Below the pieces are notes generated by a model. It searched no databases, was not told the origin of the DNA, and was given only the letters and a program-made list of their open reading frames with translations. A stretch of DNA of 64,000 nt from Cololabis saira (Eukaryota; Chordata; Actinopteri; Beloniformes; Belonidae): positions 26,037,090 through 26,101,089 of the forward strand of contig NC_084591.1 in NCBI RefSeq assembly GCF_033807715.1, in the 5' to 3' direction. Made by a program: the position numbers and the translations under genes. Below, piece by piece: positions 1 through 12,085 of this stretch. The number at the start of each line of letters is the position of its first letter. Position 1 is the stretch's first letter.

Positions 1-529
1 CCTTTTCTTCCTTTTCCTTTTTTTATTTGAAGCGATTCTTCCCTCTATTAGGTCACTAATCCAACGAACAACCTGTGTTAAGTGGTCTGCTCTCCTTTGG
101 ACCATCAGGTAACTTCTGCAAACGGCTTCACAATGCATCTGTCATTCATACACATACTCATCTACCAGTGGAGTCAAAACTGCCATTCAATGGACTCGGC
201 TGCTGTAGGGAGAAACTGCTGTTGGTATAAACTTACATATAACATACAAAATGAACCAACGAAACAAAAAAAACTAACACCTACAGTATAATCTTCCAAA
301 AGAATGGGATTGTCATGGGATTTTTTTGATAGTGTTATTGGTAGTTTAGTAATACCATAGTCAAATTTGAATTAATGAATTCCATTAACTGACAATAAAT
401 GACCAATTATTCACAATCACCAGTTGAAAACCTGTTTCTTGTCTTATCTTAGCAGTGCAACATCAGGGAAAAGGGAATACATTTATAATGCTGCTACCGT
501 CGCCAATTTCCATGAGTGTTAACTGTCTG
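1..529. other. Unique AT-rich DNA, no gene seen
   Basis: No open frame here has recognisable domains and no repeat boundary is visible. The stretch is ordinary AT-rich fish intergenic or intronic DNA leading into the (AC)n tract. Confidence 0.5.
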
Positions 530-530
530 A

Positions 531-582
531 ACACGCACACACACACACGCAGAGGCGCACACACACGCAGATGCACACACAC

Positions 583-638
<56 letters not shown>

Positions 639-651
639 ACACACACACACC
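531..651. repeat. (AC)n microsatellite
   Basis: About 120 bp of nearly pure AC dinucleotides, interrupted early by GC and AG variants (CGCAGAGGCGC, CGCAGATGC). Open frames crossing it on both strands are Thr-His or Cys-Val repeats produced by the dinucleotide and are not genes. Confidence 0.97.
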
Positions 652-3600
652 AGGATTGTTTTCTGAAGCCGTCTCTGGGATGGATGCGTCTTGCTTTGCC
701 TCCCTGTCCGTCACATCTGTGTATACTTTGCGTGGGCGCTCTCTTCTCTTGCCTGGTTCAGTTCTTCCGGAAGCTCAGCTGTGGTTCATCAGCTCCTCTT
801 CCACCGTGTGTACCTCATCTCAAACTTATTCTGAGCCAGGATGTCGAGCCTTTGCAGTGGCAGAGACATGAAGGTACACTCGTGCTCAATATATTCATTA
901 TCATCCGTGTCTGAATGGTTTTTGCTCAACTTTGTGTTGAGTTTCATCCTTTTCGCAGTGTCCAGTTATGGTTATTACAATCTCATTCGTTTTTATAGTT
1001 TATGTGTCTAAGTAGTTTTAAAATATACAGTCCTTACAGAGCCAGCCACATCTTTAACATGTTAAACGTGAGTATATGCAAGCATTTACGCTGTCATTAT
1101 TATTTTCACTGTGGAAGAATATTGGATAAACACTCAGCCAGGAAGAGGGTATAGAAGAGAATAAAAGGCTGGATTTCATTGTTTTGGCTCACTGGAACAT
1201 GTAAGAACACCCTAATGGTCAGTAACTTAAGAACTGACAGCACATACATTTAACAAAGACAAGCTTAGGTGTATTAGTGCTTGCTTAAGTGACAAAGAGC
1301 TACATGAGTGCTGCACCCTCACATCCTTTACCGAAGACACGTTAAACAAGGTCACCACCCAACAAGGTGCTGCAGACATATTAGTGGAGAATAATGTTAC
1401 ATTTCATTCCTTCTGGGAACAAAATGTAGCCCAGAAGGTCTTAAAATATCTTAATCATCTAGAACTCTGTGACATAAGAGAGAGAATCATTCAGGATGAT
1501 GTCTTAGTAAAAAAACAGTGGGGTTAGAGGAAATTTATGCCAGTATCAGATGAACTTCTAAGCTTCCTCCACATCTATCACACAGGCTTTTAGGTTAGTT
1601 TCCTATTTATGGTGAGAGGAGAAGAATTCAGCCTGTTGACAGAAGCCCCCTCTTTATGTTTATGGCAGTCATTTATCTCAGTTAAGTGTATTTGCTGGTC
1701 ACACTTGTAATTATTTTACAGTATACAATAAAGCTCAGTGCCATGTCAGTAACATTTTACGATCCGATACTATTTCAGAAATACAATTTTGACCCATAAC
1801 AAAGGCATGTACTCCCTCTTATATGTTTGCCTCTTTCTTTTACCAGGGATTTTTATCTTCCTGATGCTAGTCCTATTGTAGTTCTGATTTCTTGTTTCAC
1901 TTCAAGTCTGAGCAGTAGGACTTCTCAATTTTCCTATAAAAAAACTGTGGTGGTTGTTTCTGTTTGTGTAGGACCATAGCATGATAGAAAAGTCTTCCCT
2001 CAGCCAAGAATTTGGATCCTGAAATTCATTGCTTCATTAAACGTATAGTCCGACTTGCACTGGTGCCAACTGTTTAAGTTTTTTGTTCACATTTCCACAC
2101 ATGCAGCCCAAATAACATGCCCCTCAATGTTGCATTCATTGCAGTAATGTAGTAGTGCAGGCCACCACATAATTTACATTTATTTTGTCTTAATCTAACC
2201 AAATAATGTCCCGCCAGCATTTCTTTCACACAAACAACCCATCTGCTTTTTAGTGCAGGGCTGAATAAGTAGCACATTTGTGGCATGCAGGGTGTTTTTT
2301 TTTTCTCGAGTACAGCCGCAAGCTGCACTGCAACTTAAACTAATAAAGTGCCACATTTTTTATTTCCGAGACAATCTTTCATGAGTCTCATGGTCTTCTT
2401 TGTTTCAGTGTTAAATATTGTTCTTTGACTTCCCTTGTTCTATAGTTCTTTAATTCAGTTTTCATTTAGCACTTTAACGTGTTTTATTTGCTATTTTAGA
2501 GTTTGTTCCCATGTGCATTCAGTTTGGTTTTGCTTCAGTGTTCTTGCTCCACATCTGCTCTGAGTTTGGTTGATTACTCTTCACTTTTGCTCTGTCCTTA
2601 CCATGCACATGTGGTATCAGTCATTATCAACCCATTGTATTCTTGAGTTTTTGAATACCATCTGCCAGGGTCTTGTTAGTGATATTCTCCTTGATCCTAA
2701 TGGCGACATGAAGCCAGGCGTGAGAGTTAGTGTGTTCTGTCTAAAGCCGCTATTTCTGTATGGCTCTCTTTTAATTTAGCTAGTATACTTTGGCAAATTA
2801 CACTGAGCTCAAAACATGCTTTGGAGCTGGTCATGTAAAAAGTTTGGGATTAAACTGTAAAATTCTTTACAGATTTTTTGGTGATCCTATTTCAGATCAT
2901 AATGACACAACAACAAAATTCATCAGGCATGAAGCAATGAATGTTGATGTGTCACATTTAAAATACATTGAAAATGTATGGAGGACCAAAACTGACATAA
3001 TTAAAAATAAAAACAGAAATATATATATTTATTTTTCCTTTTCCTTATACGTGCATTCCTTTTTTTTACATTCCCTCGTCTCCTCTTTTTACTTCTCCTT
3101 GTGCATTTCTGCCTCATTATGCAAATGAGGAGGGCTGTACATTTTCCTGACAATTTTTTTTTGCCAGATTCACTGAAATACAATTCACTTTTTAAGCACC
3201 AAATCTATTAGATAGGTGGTCATGTACTTTAACCTGCTCCAACAATCAACCCTTTTGATCAGAAATGAATGTTGAGTTAAGAACTCATTATGGGTTCTCA
3301 GATAACGTGTCAAAGTTTTCACACCATCCAAGTTGTCTGTATGAGTTGTATACGCTAAACGTCTCCAAAGAAGCTTGTGCAGTTTTTCTGTAGGCTGCAT
3401 TTGTTGACCATGAAAGCAGAATATGTTTCTATACTACATCCCAATCTATCAATAATTCTGTTCGAAACCATTGATATTCAGTACTTGAATTATTCAAGAT
3501 ATTTCACATGATTTTGGACCCATGTACGGGGAACAACATGCAATCTGAACACAGAAAGGCTCCTGCCAGGAATTTAAGGAACCTTCTTACTGTGAGGCAA

Positions 3601-6600
3601 CAGCGCTAACCGTTATGCTCTTATGCTCCACCATCCAACACAGTATCAGAATATGTGATCAATTAAATCTTAGCTATAAAATATTTTATGACAGTCTTAG
3701 GAAAACATGATCCTTTTAAAGAATAACAAATGTCTGAGAGCTTTCTTGCAGTTGTATTATATGAACAATAGCATTTTCAAACTTACTACCCTGCACAATA
3801 ATTATTTTATGTTTTTCCTCTGTTTGAATTGTAGCATTGTTACTAATTTGTTCCCATGTTTTCCATATTCTTTTCATTCTGTTCTTCTTATAGCAGATGA
3901 TTAAATGATGTATATCTTGCCCTTCTTCTGAGCTCGCACATTATCTGCGTCATAAAAACTAGGAACTAGTAATCCAGGTGATATTTAAAGTCATACCCCC
4001 GATTATCTCTGATCCTGGTTTTCCTATTTCTTTAGCCAGCTCTCCCAAAGAGAGCCAGGCTTTGTGGAGCTCTGCTCATAGTATACCAGTCAGACACATC
4101 TTTTTCTCACGTCGCTCCCAAACTGAATTTCCCTTTGGAACACACTGAGTCTTTTTTAGAGTAGATAAGACAGTAACTACCCCTTACAAAACAGAAGATG
4201 ATGAAGAAATATTCCTTTAAATACATTGTTATTCCCAATTTTGTACTGATAATATAAATAAATGTAAAAATGCACACACGTATTACCGATGCCTTGCTGA
4301 ACGATATTGTATAACATTCCCATAATGGAACTCACCATTATTATATAAATGGTATATTGGAACCTGATTGTCAGCCATTTCTAAAATATGAGCTATTTTT
4401 TGCTAATTGCTGCCTACTAAGCTGACTAAGGTTATCATTTGTGAATATAAATACCGGTACATCTATATAAAAAAATTCTCAACAAAACATTTTAGAAAGA
4501 AAGGAAAAAGACAGAGGAAGTTAACATCCATCTAATTCATTACACTTCTGCCAGCAAAGTGGTTCCTGCCCTGCCTACTTGTGAACTTATGGACAGCGTG
4601 AATGTTTGTAAAATAACAATGTTTACTGGGATTTGTTTATCTGTTTTGTCCTCTTTCCCGTATCTGTGGACATTATTTTGCCAATAATAAACCCACATAA
4701 TTAAAATAAAGTGGTTCAAAGAAATACTCTGGAAAATTCCTGTAAGCTTGTTTGTTTCACTGACAGGGTGGAACGTTGGAGGCTGCGTGCTGGAGTGGAA
4801 ATGATGGGATTTTGGTTTAAACATGTCCCACACATCTTACCAGACGTTGTTTCTTGTATCTCTTCCATTTTTACTATTTCACTGTTGATATACAGTAAAC
4901 ATTAATCCTATAGCCAACTACTTACAAAAGTATTAATGATAGCCATCTGAAATCTCTTGCGGGTGCAATAAATATTAAATTTTACTTCATGGAAAAATGC
5001 TTCAGACTCTTGGATTTGAGCAGTGGTGACGGCTTTACTCTTGGCCAACAGAATGGCTGGCAGACGTACTGTACCACCAGATCCAACAACAATGGGGAGA
5101 ATCTGGGAGTCCTGGAGAATGGTGGAGGCTCGGGTTGGCAGGTTAAATGTTTCCAGTTGGACAAAGGGTCAGAACAGTTGGAGTCATGTCATTATTGCCC
5201 TTTCATGTGGTTGTTCGTGGCATTTCACACATTCATAATGAACTAAAATACAGCTCATCTTGGCTGCTGCTTTATGAGTCCCTTTCCTGTTTGTTTGGTG
5301 ACCGCCTCTTTGTGGCTTACACAGGCGTTATCTGAGGGATTTTCTTGATAGAACTGAAAATGTTATAAACAGCTAATAGTGTAAAATGAGAACATCTGTG
5401 CTGATTTACGGATTGTTCCTGAGATATACATTAACACCGACTTGTAGATCTACAGTGAGTTGGTTTTGGGGTTTTAATTTAGCAGATGCACCAAAGCCTA
5501 AACAAAAGAAGAAAAAAAAAAGGACTGATTAAAAGCAGGCTCAGTCCAGAGATTTACATCCTGTATTCAAAAATATACTTAATTTACAGAACATTTTTCA
5601 AGTTCACATAGTCCCTTGCAGAAATACACACTCTGTTATCAGTGCTATTTAATGTGATGAGACCTGATCCAGAGCTGATCAGCAAAGCCTGATTTAAACT
5701 TGGGACACAGCCTGTTCTATGGAAATACAAATTACATTATTTATACTGTTTATTTAGCCAAATATGAAAACTTTTCTTTTTACTGCATTCATACATCCAT
5801 AATCCTGGGAAATGCCAATGTACTGGCATAAAAAGTTTCTTACTACAACTTTTAAAATTATGTCTAAAATAGTTCTGCCAGCTGAAAGCTCTGTCATAAA
5901 CAGAAGTTACTTTTAAGAAGCACAAAGCCCATTTTCAGGAAGTAAACACTTTGTTAATTTGTTTTAAGGCATTAGCCAGAAGATGCTTGTAAAAATTACA
6001 TTATTTTCTGTCCTTCATGTTAACAGGTGTCAGTGCGGCGTATGAAATGTGTCTTCGTTTTTAAAAGCAATGACGAGTGCTTTGGTACAACAACACCCAC
6101 TTCCCCACAGTAGGCTGCTACACACTGGTTGGACAAGTGTAGGATTCAAAAATGAACACAAAGAGACATTTGTTTCATCCATCCATTTTCTTTCAACATT
6201 ACATCTTATGTAGGTTGGGCTGAACCTGATCCAAGCTGTCACTGGCTGAAAGACAAGTTCACCCTGAATCTAATATAAAGCTTCTGAATATGAAGAAAGT
6301 GAAGAATAACTCAAATCATTGTGGCCATCATTTCAAAGTAATGTCTGGAGGAAAAAGAAAAAAACAACTGGACCAGACGATTCATCCAATGGATGTTGAG
6401 AACCTTAGAACGGAGCAGTGTGGCTGACTGACCATCCAAGTGTACCTAGTTTTATTTCCTTGATCAAAACCAGTAATCTATAATAACACACATGTAAACA
6501 TTCAATCAACTTGCTGTTGTTACTATTAACCCGTCTTGAAAGTAGACTTGGAGACGTTGATTTGTACTTAGAGACAAATCTTAGTTCTGTTTAGGACTGA

Positions 6601-7438
6601 GAACTTTTGACTTCCACTATGGTTTTCCCAGGGTTTCTTTCGTGCCTTTTGCATCTATCAGTTAATCTTATTAGTGAAAACAGTGTCTGTTTATCTCACT
6701 GGAGTACTGGGCAATGAAGGGAACATTGTTTGGACTTGGCTCTAATACTAACTGGAATTGTTCAAACTCTCAAACTATAAAAGTAAGAGCTCCAACATTT
6801 GCTCCCAGGGAGACAACAGACAGGACAATTAATGCCAGGCATGTCTCTAGCCTCTCCCTGTCTCCACTGGTCTGCAGCTGTCTCCCACTGCTTCTCCCTG
6901 TGTTGTCTGGACTTACATTATCTTTTTTCTACCCTCAGTTTTGCCTGATCATAAGGTACATCCGCCTTCAACTTTCTGCCCCTTACATCCCTCTGGCAGC
7001 TTTTAGGTACCATGGCTTTAATGCCCGTCCTTTTTACTGTGTGTATATTGGCATTTGGAGTAAGCTGAAACTGTTTTTGGTGCATTATTGTCATGGCTAT
7101 GGTAATGACAGCATGTGGTCCACAGTGAAGTACTGCAACAGCTGTTGAATTGATTGAGAAATATTTTGTCCAGGCTTTCATTGCTCAGCTGAGGATGAAT
7201 CCATAAACATTTTTCAATTCCGTCTGATGTTATATTAACAATTGCCTGATAGGTGAAATCCTTGAAGTAGTAACCTTTATTTTTTTTACAATTATTATAC
7301 AAGGCTTCAAATTGCGGAGATCAGCACCACCCCACCGCGAACCGAGTAATTGGATTTGAACAGGAGAATCGGTGCAGAACGTTTTGTCGACATTATGGCT
7401 TTTGGAGAAAATTTGCAAACGTAAGAAGCGGGGAGACT
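652..7438. other. Long gene-free stretch, mostly unique
   Basis: I read both strands and found no domain, no convincing exon pair and no complete element. It holds short A and T runs, pyrimidine tracts (3037-3110) and one degenerate SINE fragment near 3.5 kb. The longest frames (for example 6714-7148 +) have no recognisable motif and a composition expected by chance. It could be intron or intergenic DNA. Confidence 0.5.
3525..3640 (-). repeat. Degenerate fragment of tRNA-headed SINE
   Basis: Read on the minus strand, the segment ends with the words GTTAGCGCTGTTGCCTCACA and AAGAAGGTTCC seen in the head of the better copy at 30,355. The rest is eroded and no target duplication was found. The match is short but the word order is the same as in the other copies. 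Confidence 0.55.
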
Positions 7439-7446
7439 GTTTAGCC

Positions 7447-7666
7447 CGGGGTCACCAATCCTGGTCCTCGAGGGCTGGTGTCCTGCATGTTTTACATGTT
7501 TCGCTGCTTCATTGCACCGTGATAAAAGTGACTGTGTCGTTAAGAGAATTGTGCAGACCTCAATGACAAGCTGACGATGATTAATTAGAATCAGGTGTGT
7601 TAAAGCAGAGAAAACTCTAAAACATGCAGGACACCGGCCCTCGAGGACCAGGATTGGTGACCCCTG
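7447..7666. mobile_element. Palindromic hAT-type MITE, 220 bp
   Basis: The two ends are long inverted repeats (about 7447-7494 and 7617-7666) that include GGGTCACCAATCCTGGTCCT and its complement. The element is flanked on both sides by the same 8 bp, GTTTAGCC (7439-7446 and 7667-7674). An 8-bp target duplication with CAGGGG/CCCCTG-type termini is the mark of the hAT superfamily. It encodes no transposase, so it is a non-autonomous copy. A more decayed relative is at 52.8 kb. Confidence 0.88.
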
Positions 7667-7825
7667 GTTTAGCCAATCAGAATCCAGAACACAATGCACA
7701 ATGCAAATCCGTGAATCAGCCAGACCGTGAAAGGTGAACCGCGTTATAGCGAGGGATTACTGTACGGCACAAAAAAACAGGCATGTCAAATTCCTGAACT
7801 TTTTTTTTTTTTTTTTTTTACTTAA

Positions 7826-8251
7826 AGGAGCCGTCTGTAAGAAATGGCCAAAACTGGTACTGCAGTCACTTTCAAAATATTGTTGAGCGACGTGTACCCT
7901 CCCCCTCCTCCCCCCGACCAGAGGTTGCCAGGAAGGCTGCAGAATGGGGCAGCAGGAACGTAGGCTGCCATAGCTGCGATAATTAGAGCCGAGCTGGCAA
8001 CCCGGATGCCGAAACAATACTGACTTGGTGATTGGGAGATAGGTGGAGGGTGGAGCTTCAGGCCAAAACAAAAAATGACAACATAAACATCAGTTGAGGG
8101 CTGCAACTCCTCTTTTTAAACTGGAATATCCTGGCTTGAGTGCTGTTGTCAGTGACATAAGTATTTGAAATGAACATGATTTTTAAATGTCTGTTGACAT
8201 ATCGGGGTCATTTTATGATTCGTTTTATTATTGCTCTTACATACAGCTCCT
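7826..8251. mobile_element. TTAA-flanked MITE, 426 bp
   Basis: The termini AGGAGCCGTCTGTAAG and (complement of the right end) AGGAGCTGTATGTAAG form an imperfect inverted repeat, and TTAA lies directly outside both ends (7822-7825, 8252-8255). TTAA duplication is known for piggyBac and Kolobok elements; which of these is not decided by the sequence. The interior has a GC-richer block (7895-8000) and no coding domain. A poly-T run precedes it. Confidence 0.75.
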
Positions 8252-8255
8252 TTAA

Positions 8256-10735
8256 ATATACATTCAGATGTCCCAAGAAATGCAAAATCACCTCAAAGTC
8301 TGTGTAATGAGGAAGTTGAGCTACCATGAGACAGGTTAGAATAAACAAATAACTTAAAAAAGACATTAATATACAGACACATGTTTAAAGCAAAAAACGC
8401 TTGGCTTTAACTGTCTGAGTAGCTCCATGCATATGTGCAGTCCAGAGAAGCATGATTACAGTTTTGATTATTTTACATTGCTTCAATAGGTGTTTTTTTC
8501 CTCAATAACAATCTTACGTTTTCTCACACCCATGTTTCTGTTTTAGGTTTAACAGAAACATGTTAATGCCACAAAAAGTGTTCTGCCTACAGTATGTAAA
8601 GACATTAGCTCAAGCCAACAACCGATTAACCCTGCCCTTGTTTTGTATAAAACTGAACGGCATATTTTTTTTTCCATTTCAAATAAAATGTTATTTTCAA
8701 GGGACTTCAAGGAAAAATGTTCCATTTAATGTATAAAAAAGCTGAATTAAATATTGATTGGTAAAGTGCATTCCTTGGTGTCCCTGTGTAGCTAAAAGCT
8801 GCACTTTACTCATAAGGACTTTGAATGTTAAAGGCGTTCACATATTCACATGTAGCCTTTGGGGAAAGCAATTATTTTAGGGATAGTGAAATGTCTTATT
8901 TCAGTGTAGAATAATAAAGCTACGGAACATCAACTGTGAATGAATCTCTCTTCACTTCTGACAAGCTCCAGTTCTCTCTTAAAATTTAGAGTAAAATATT
9001 ACCTATTCGGTCCACATGTTGGTAATGAAACTATTTACGAGATGAGAGGCAAAAAAATATGGAAACAATTTGCTCTTCGCTCACTGCATGTGACATGTTT
9101 CAGCTCATTCCCTCTACTGCACTGAGTTCAGCTATTATAAATCATCTTCTTTTTTTAAGTTGATGAAGTTAATAGCTTTGTAATTTATTTACATCACGCC
9201 TCATCAGCCTCAGTAAGAAAAAAAAAATCTGAGCCAATCTGGTGGGCCCCAAATGTAAATACATGGTATTTTTTTTGTGGAAAGCTGGTGTGTATGTAGA
9301 GAAAGAGGGATGGAGTTAAAAACATGATAATATGTGCAGCTTGTAAGTTTCAATGGTAAAGTACAGCACACTCTCGCAACGCTTTATGAATTCAACCAGA
9401 TTGGATTTCAGCTAAGTTCTTGTAAAGCTCAATAACCCCTAACCTTATTAACAGCAGGCTCTTAGAATGATAATATAATATTTCAGTTTGCCGTTTGAAA
9501 AATCCCTGCAAATATTTGATGGTCTTTGGGGAATAAATCCTCCAGGCATTGTGTAGACATCACATTTCCCACCAGTGCCACCAGTATTCAAGAATGGCTT
9601 TCAGTGACATGACTTAAAGTATGTTGACAAATTCAGTCAACAATGCTGTCCTCGTCTTTTACTTTTCTAAGTTCTACAAATACAGACAATTATGTTTAAA
9701 AAATTGGGAAGGATATGTCTAGTTTTCTGATGCTCATAGAAAGCTTAAATGTTTGGGGAGAAACAGCTCAAGCCTTCGCCTCATCAAGGGACATTTCAGT
9801 TTACATAGATTATCTGCAACTGACTAAGGCAGGCGGGATCAGGCTTGGACTGGTTTTCTAAGGGGTTGAACTGAACTGAACTGAATGATACTTTAATAAT
9901 CGGCTAAAACTGAATGTAAATAAGTTAAAGAATAAGAAATGTAAAATGTGTTAACAAACTGCAAGGACGTTGATAGCAGCTTCTTCACAGCAACATGTCC
10001 AGGATTATCCCACCTGTGGTTAACAAATACTTCAGTCCCTCTTTCTTTTAGTCGCTACTGTGTTTGCAGTCTGCTTTCATGGGCAGAGAGGCAATGCAGC
10101 AAAAAATCTGTTCCTTAGACCATTTCTTAGGGGAAAATTGGAATAGTTCGGAAACTGAACATGATTTACGAAGCTCTTCCATCTTACAGTATATGCATGT
10201 CATCTCACCCGCTCACTTATCACTTCCTCAGAAATCCCTGAATTATAAGCAGAAAGCCTTCAGACAGTGTGACATCCACACGTTTCAAAATCTCAATATG
10301 TTGCAAAAAAAAACTCAGCATGGTGAGAGCTACTGCAACAGGTTGCCACTAGTGCCCTGACAAAGATTATCTGAGAAAAATGTTATTGGACATCTCAGGA
10401 AAGATCATCTGGTCAGTATCAGGTAGTGTCCACATGGCTGGCTATTTCTGGGAAAATGTGTAGCGTTCAACTGACCAGTCCATTTCACAAACTACATCCC
10501 ATATCCCTATGCACCAGTACCGCAGGAGCTGGTCAGGCCAGTCACATGACTGTTACATTTGTGCTGCAGCACGGTTGATTTTACAGTGGTGTGCTGCGTA
10601 CTGAGAATGACAGTCCCGTATACCACATCGGAGGGTGATATGTAATACGATGTTTGGAAAACAGCACATGACTCTCCATTGCAGTAAGGGGATTATCTGT
10701 AGATGACAAAATTCCCCAAATAAATCCATATTACA
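8256..10735. other. Unique AT-rich DNA, no gene seen
   Basis: No domain, exon or element boundary was found. A short (AACTG)n run is at 9867-9890. The frames at 8940-9125 and 10064-10360 are random-looking, without motifs or plausible splice context. Confidence 0.5.
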
Positions 10736-11182
10736 TTAAAGGGGACATATTATGGCATTTAATGTATATTTTAAAAAGACCTTGAATGTCTTAAAAACAA
10801 TCTAAAGCTTGTTTTTTCTACATAAATCAGAAATTCAGCCTGTGAGCCATGTCTATAGTTTTACCGCTTCTAACCCCTTTTTCTGTGCTTCATTCTAAGG
10901 GAAGGGGGGGGGTATGATAATGAGGCTCTGTGCTGATTGGCTGCTTGAATGACGTGTAGCAGGGGAGGAGAATAAGCCTCGCTCCGGGGAGAAGAGCAGC
11001 CGGCTGCATGTCCCATGCCAGGGAGCTTCTGCGACAAAATAAAATCCATTGCTTTATTTTTTTTGTATTGACTGTCCTAACTGGCCGCGAGTTTAACGGT
11101 TTCAGCGGGGACAGAGAGCGTCCGATGTTACACGTGATAGTCGGACGCTCGCATTCAGTTACACGGTGTAAACGGATCTTAA

Positions 11183-11269
11183 AGCCTGATTTACGGTTCT
11201 GCGTTAAATCGACGCGTACCCTACGCCGTAGGCTCTGCGTTGGTGAAACGCAGAACCATAAATCAGCCT
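11183..11269. mobile_element. Short Harbinger-type MITE, 87 bp, nested
   Basis: It starts AGCCTGATTTACGGTTCTGC and ends with the inverted counterpart GCAGAACCATAAATCAGCCT, with a CTACGCCGTAGG core. The same terminal words occur at 31,063, 36,318 and 36,598. It is smaller than the 118-119 bp copies and probably lost part of the centre. It lies inside the TTAA element and so inserted later, or was amplified with it. Confidence 0.75.
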
Positions 11270-11680
11270 TTAGTCACCTCGTCTTCACACAGGAAGATTT
11301 ATAAACAGGTACACCACAGTTCTTTACTCCAATTCCTCAAGACAAATGAATCATGTTAACTGTAAAGAAATCACAACACTGAATTTTCACACATGACAAC
11401 TTTATTGTTAAAAAATAAAACATAAGTTGTATATAAATAACATGTTTGCACTATTGCTGGCTCAAGGAAGGACCGTGCGTCTTCTGAAGGTGTCGTTGAA
11501 CAGCTTCAGGTGCTTGGAAGATCTAAAATCATGAACAGAAGAAAAATATATTACGGTACCCGTCGGGGCTCCTCACCGGTCCGGTCCGTGAGCGGCCCCG
11601 GAGCTCCGAGCTAAGCTAAATACTTAGCCCATGCAAAGATCATACTTGTAGACAAATATAAATAACATAAAAAAATAACG

Positions 11681-11742
11681 TCACTTACCGCTGACTCGTG
11701 TGCAGTTGCCGGGTCCGTACTGTGGGCACTGATCCTTTTATA
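11681..11742 (-). promoter_or_regulatory. TATA-like box and splice donor kept in two repeat copies
   Basis: On the minus strand TATAAAAGGATC (11731-11742) is followed about 45 bp later by a donor-like GTAAGTGA (11681-11688). The same arrangement is preserved in the second copy (36841-36852 and 36794-36798). This suggests the 5' end of the gene of an autonomous parent. An open frame containing FCIDIYPYKRIS lies across it, but I do not recognise a domain. Confidence 0.45.
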
Positions 11743-12085
11743 AGGGTAAATGTCGATGCAAAACCTCATCTTAACTGTCCCCTCGCTGTGGAAACAGCCA
11801 CCGCTTCTAAACAATGGCTGAAGCTCCAGCCGGCGGAGAGAGTTGTGGGCGTGGTTTCAGCAGCGGAGGCCGAACCTCTGCGCCTAGGGTGATGTCACCA
11901 TAGGGCGCAGATTCAGACTGGCTCGTAAAAAAGTCACGTGACCCTGGAAGATTCAGCGGGCGGGGGTACAGACCTTGCAGATTTTCATGGGATTTCAACT
12001 TCCCTCTGCTGGCAGGGTGAGGGGAGACCACTTTATATATGTTAAAACAAGAAAAAACGTGTTTTTCATAATAGGTCCCCTTTAA

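Larger units (their letters stand above)
10740..12081 (-). mobile_element. TTAA-flanked DNA transposon derivative, 1.34 kb
   Basis: The ends AGGGGACATATTATG and (complement of right end) AGGGGACCTATTATG are inverted repeats bordered by TTAA on both sides (10736-10739, 12082-12085). On the minus strand the right part carries a TATA-like box, a short exon-like stretch and a 5' splice donor, listed separately. No transposase frame remains. A Harbinger MITE is nested at 11183-11269, and a truncated second copy is at 36.6-37.2 kb. The class is a TTAA inserter such as piggyBac or Kolobok. Confidence 0.78.

Noticed and set aside
455..871. Open frames across the AC repeat on both strands
   Set aside because: They are His-Thr and Cys-Val repeats created by the dinucleotide, with no domain on either side.
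4989..5246. Two overlapping plus-strand frames with Gly/Asn-rich text
   Set aside because: There is no family resemblance, no conserved residues and the frames overlap, as expected by chance.
11008..11304. 98-codon frame in the TTAA element
   Set aside because: It runs through the nested Harbinger MITE and has no transposase motif.
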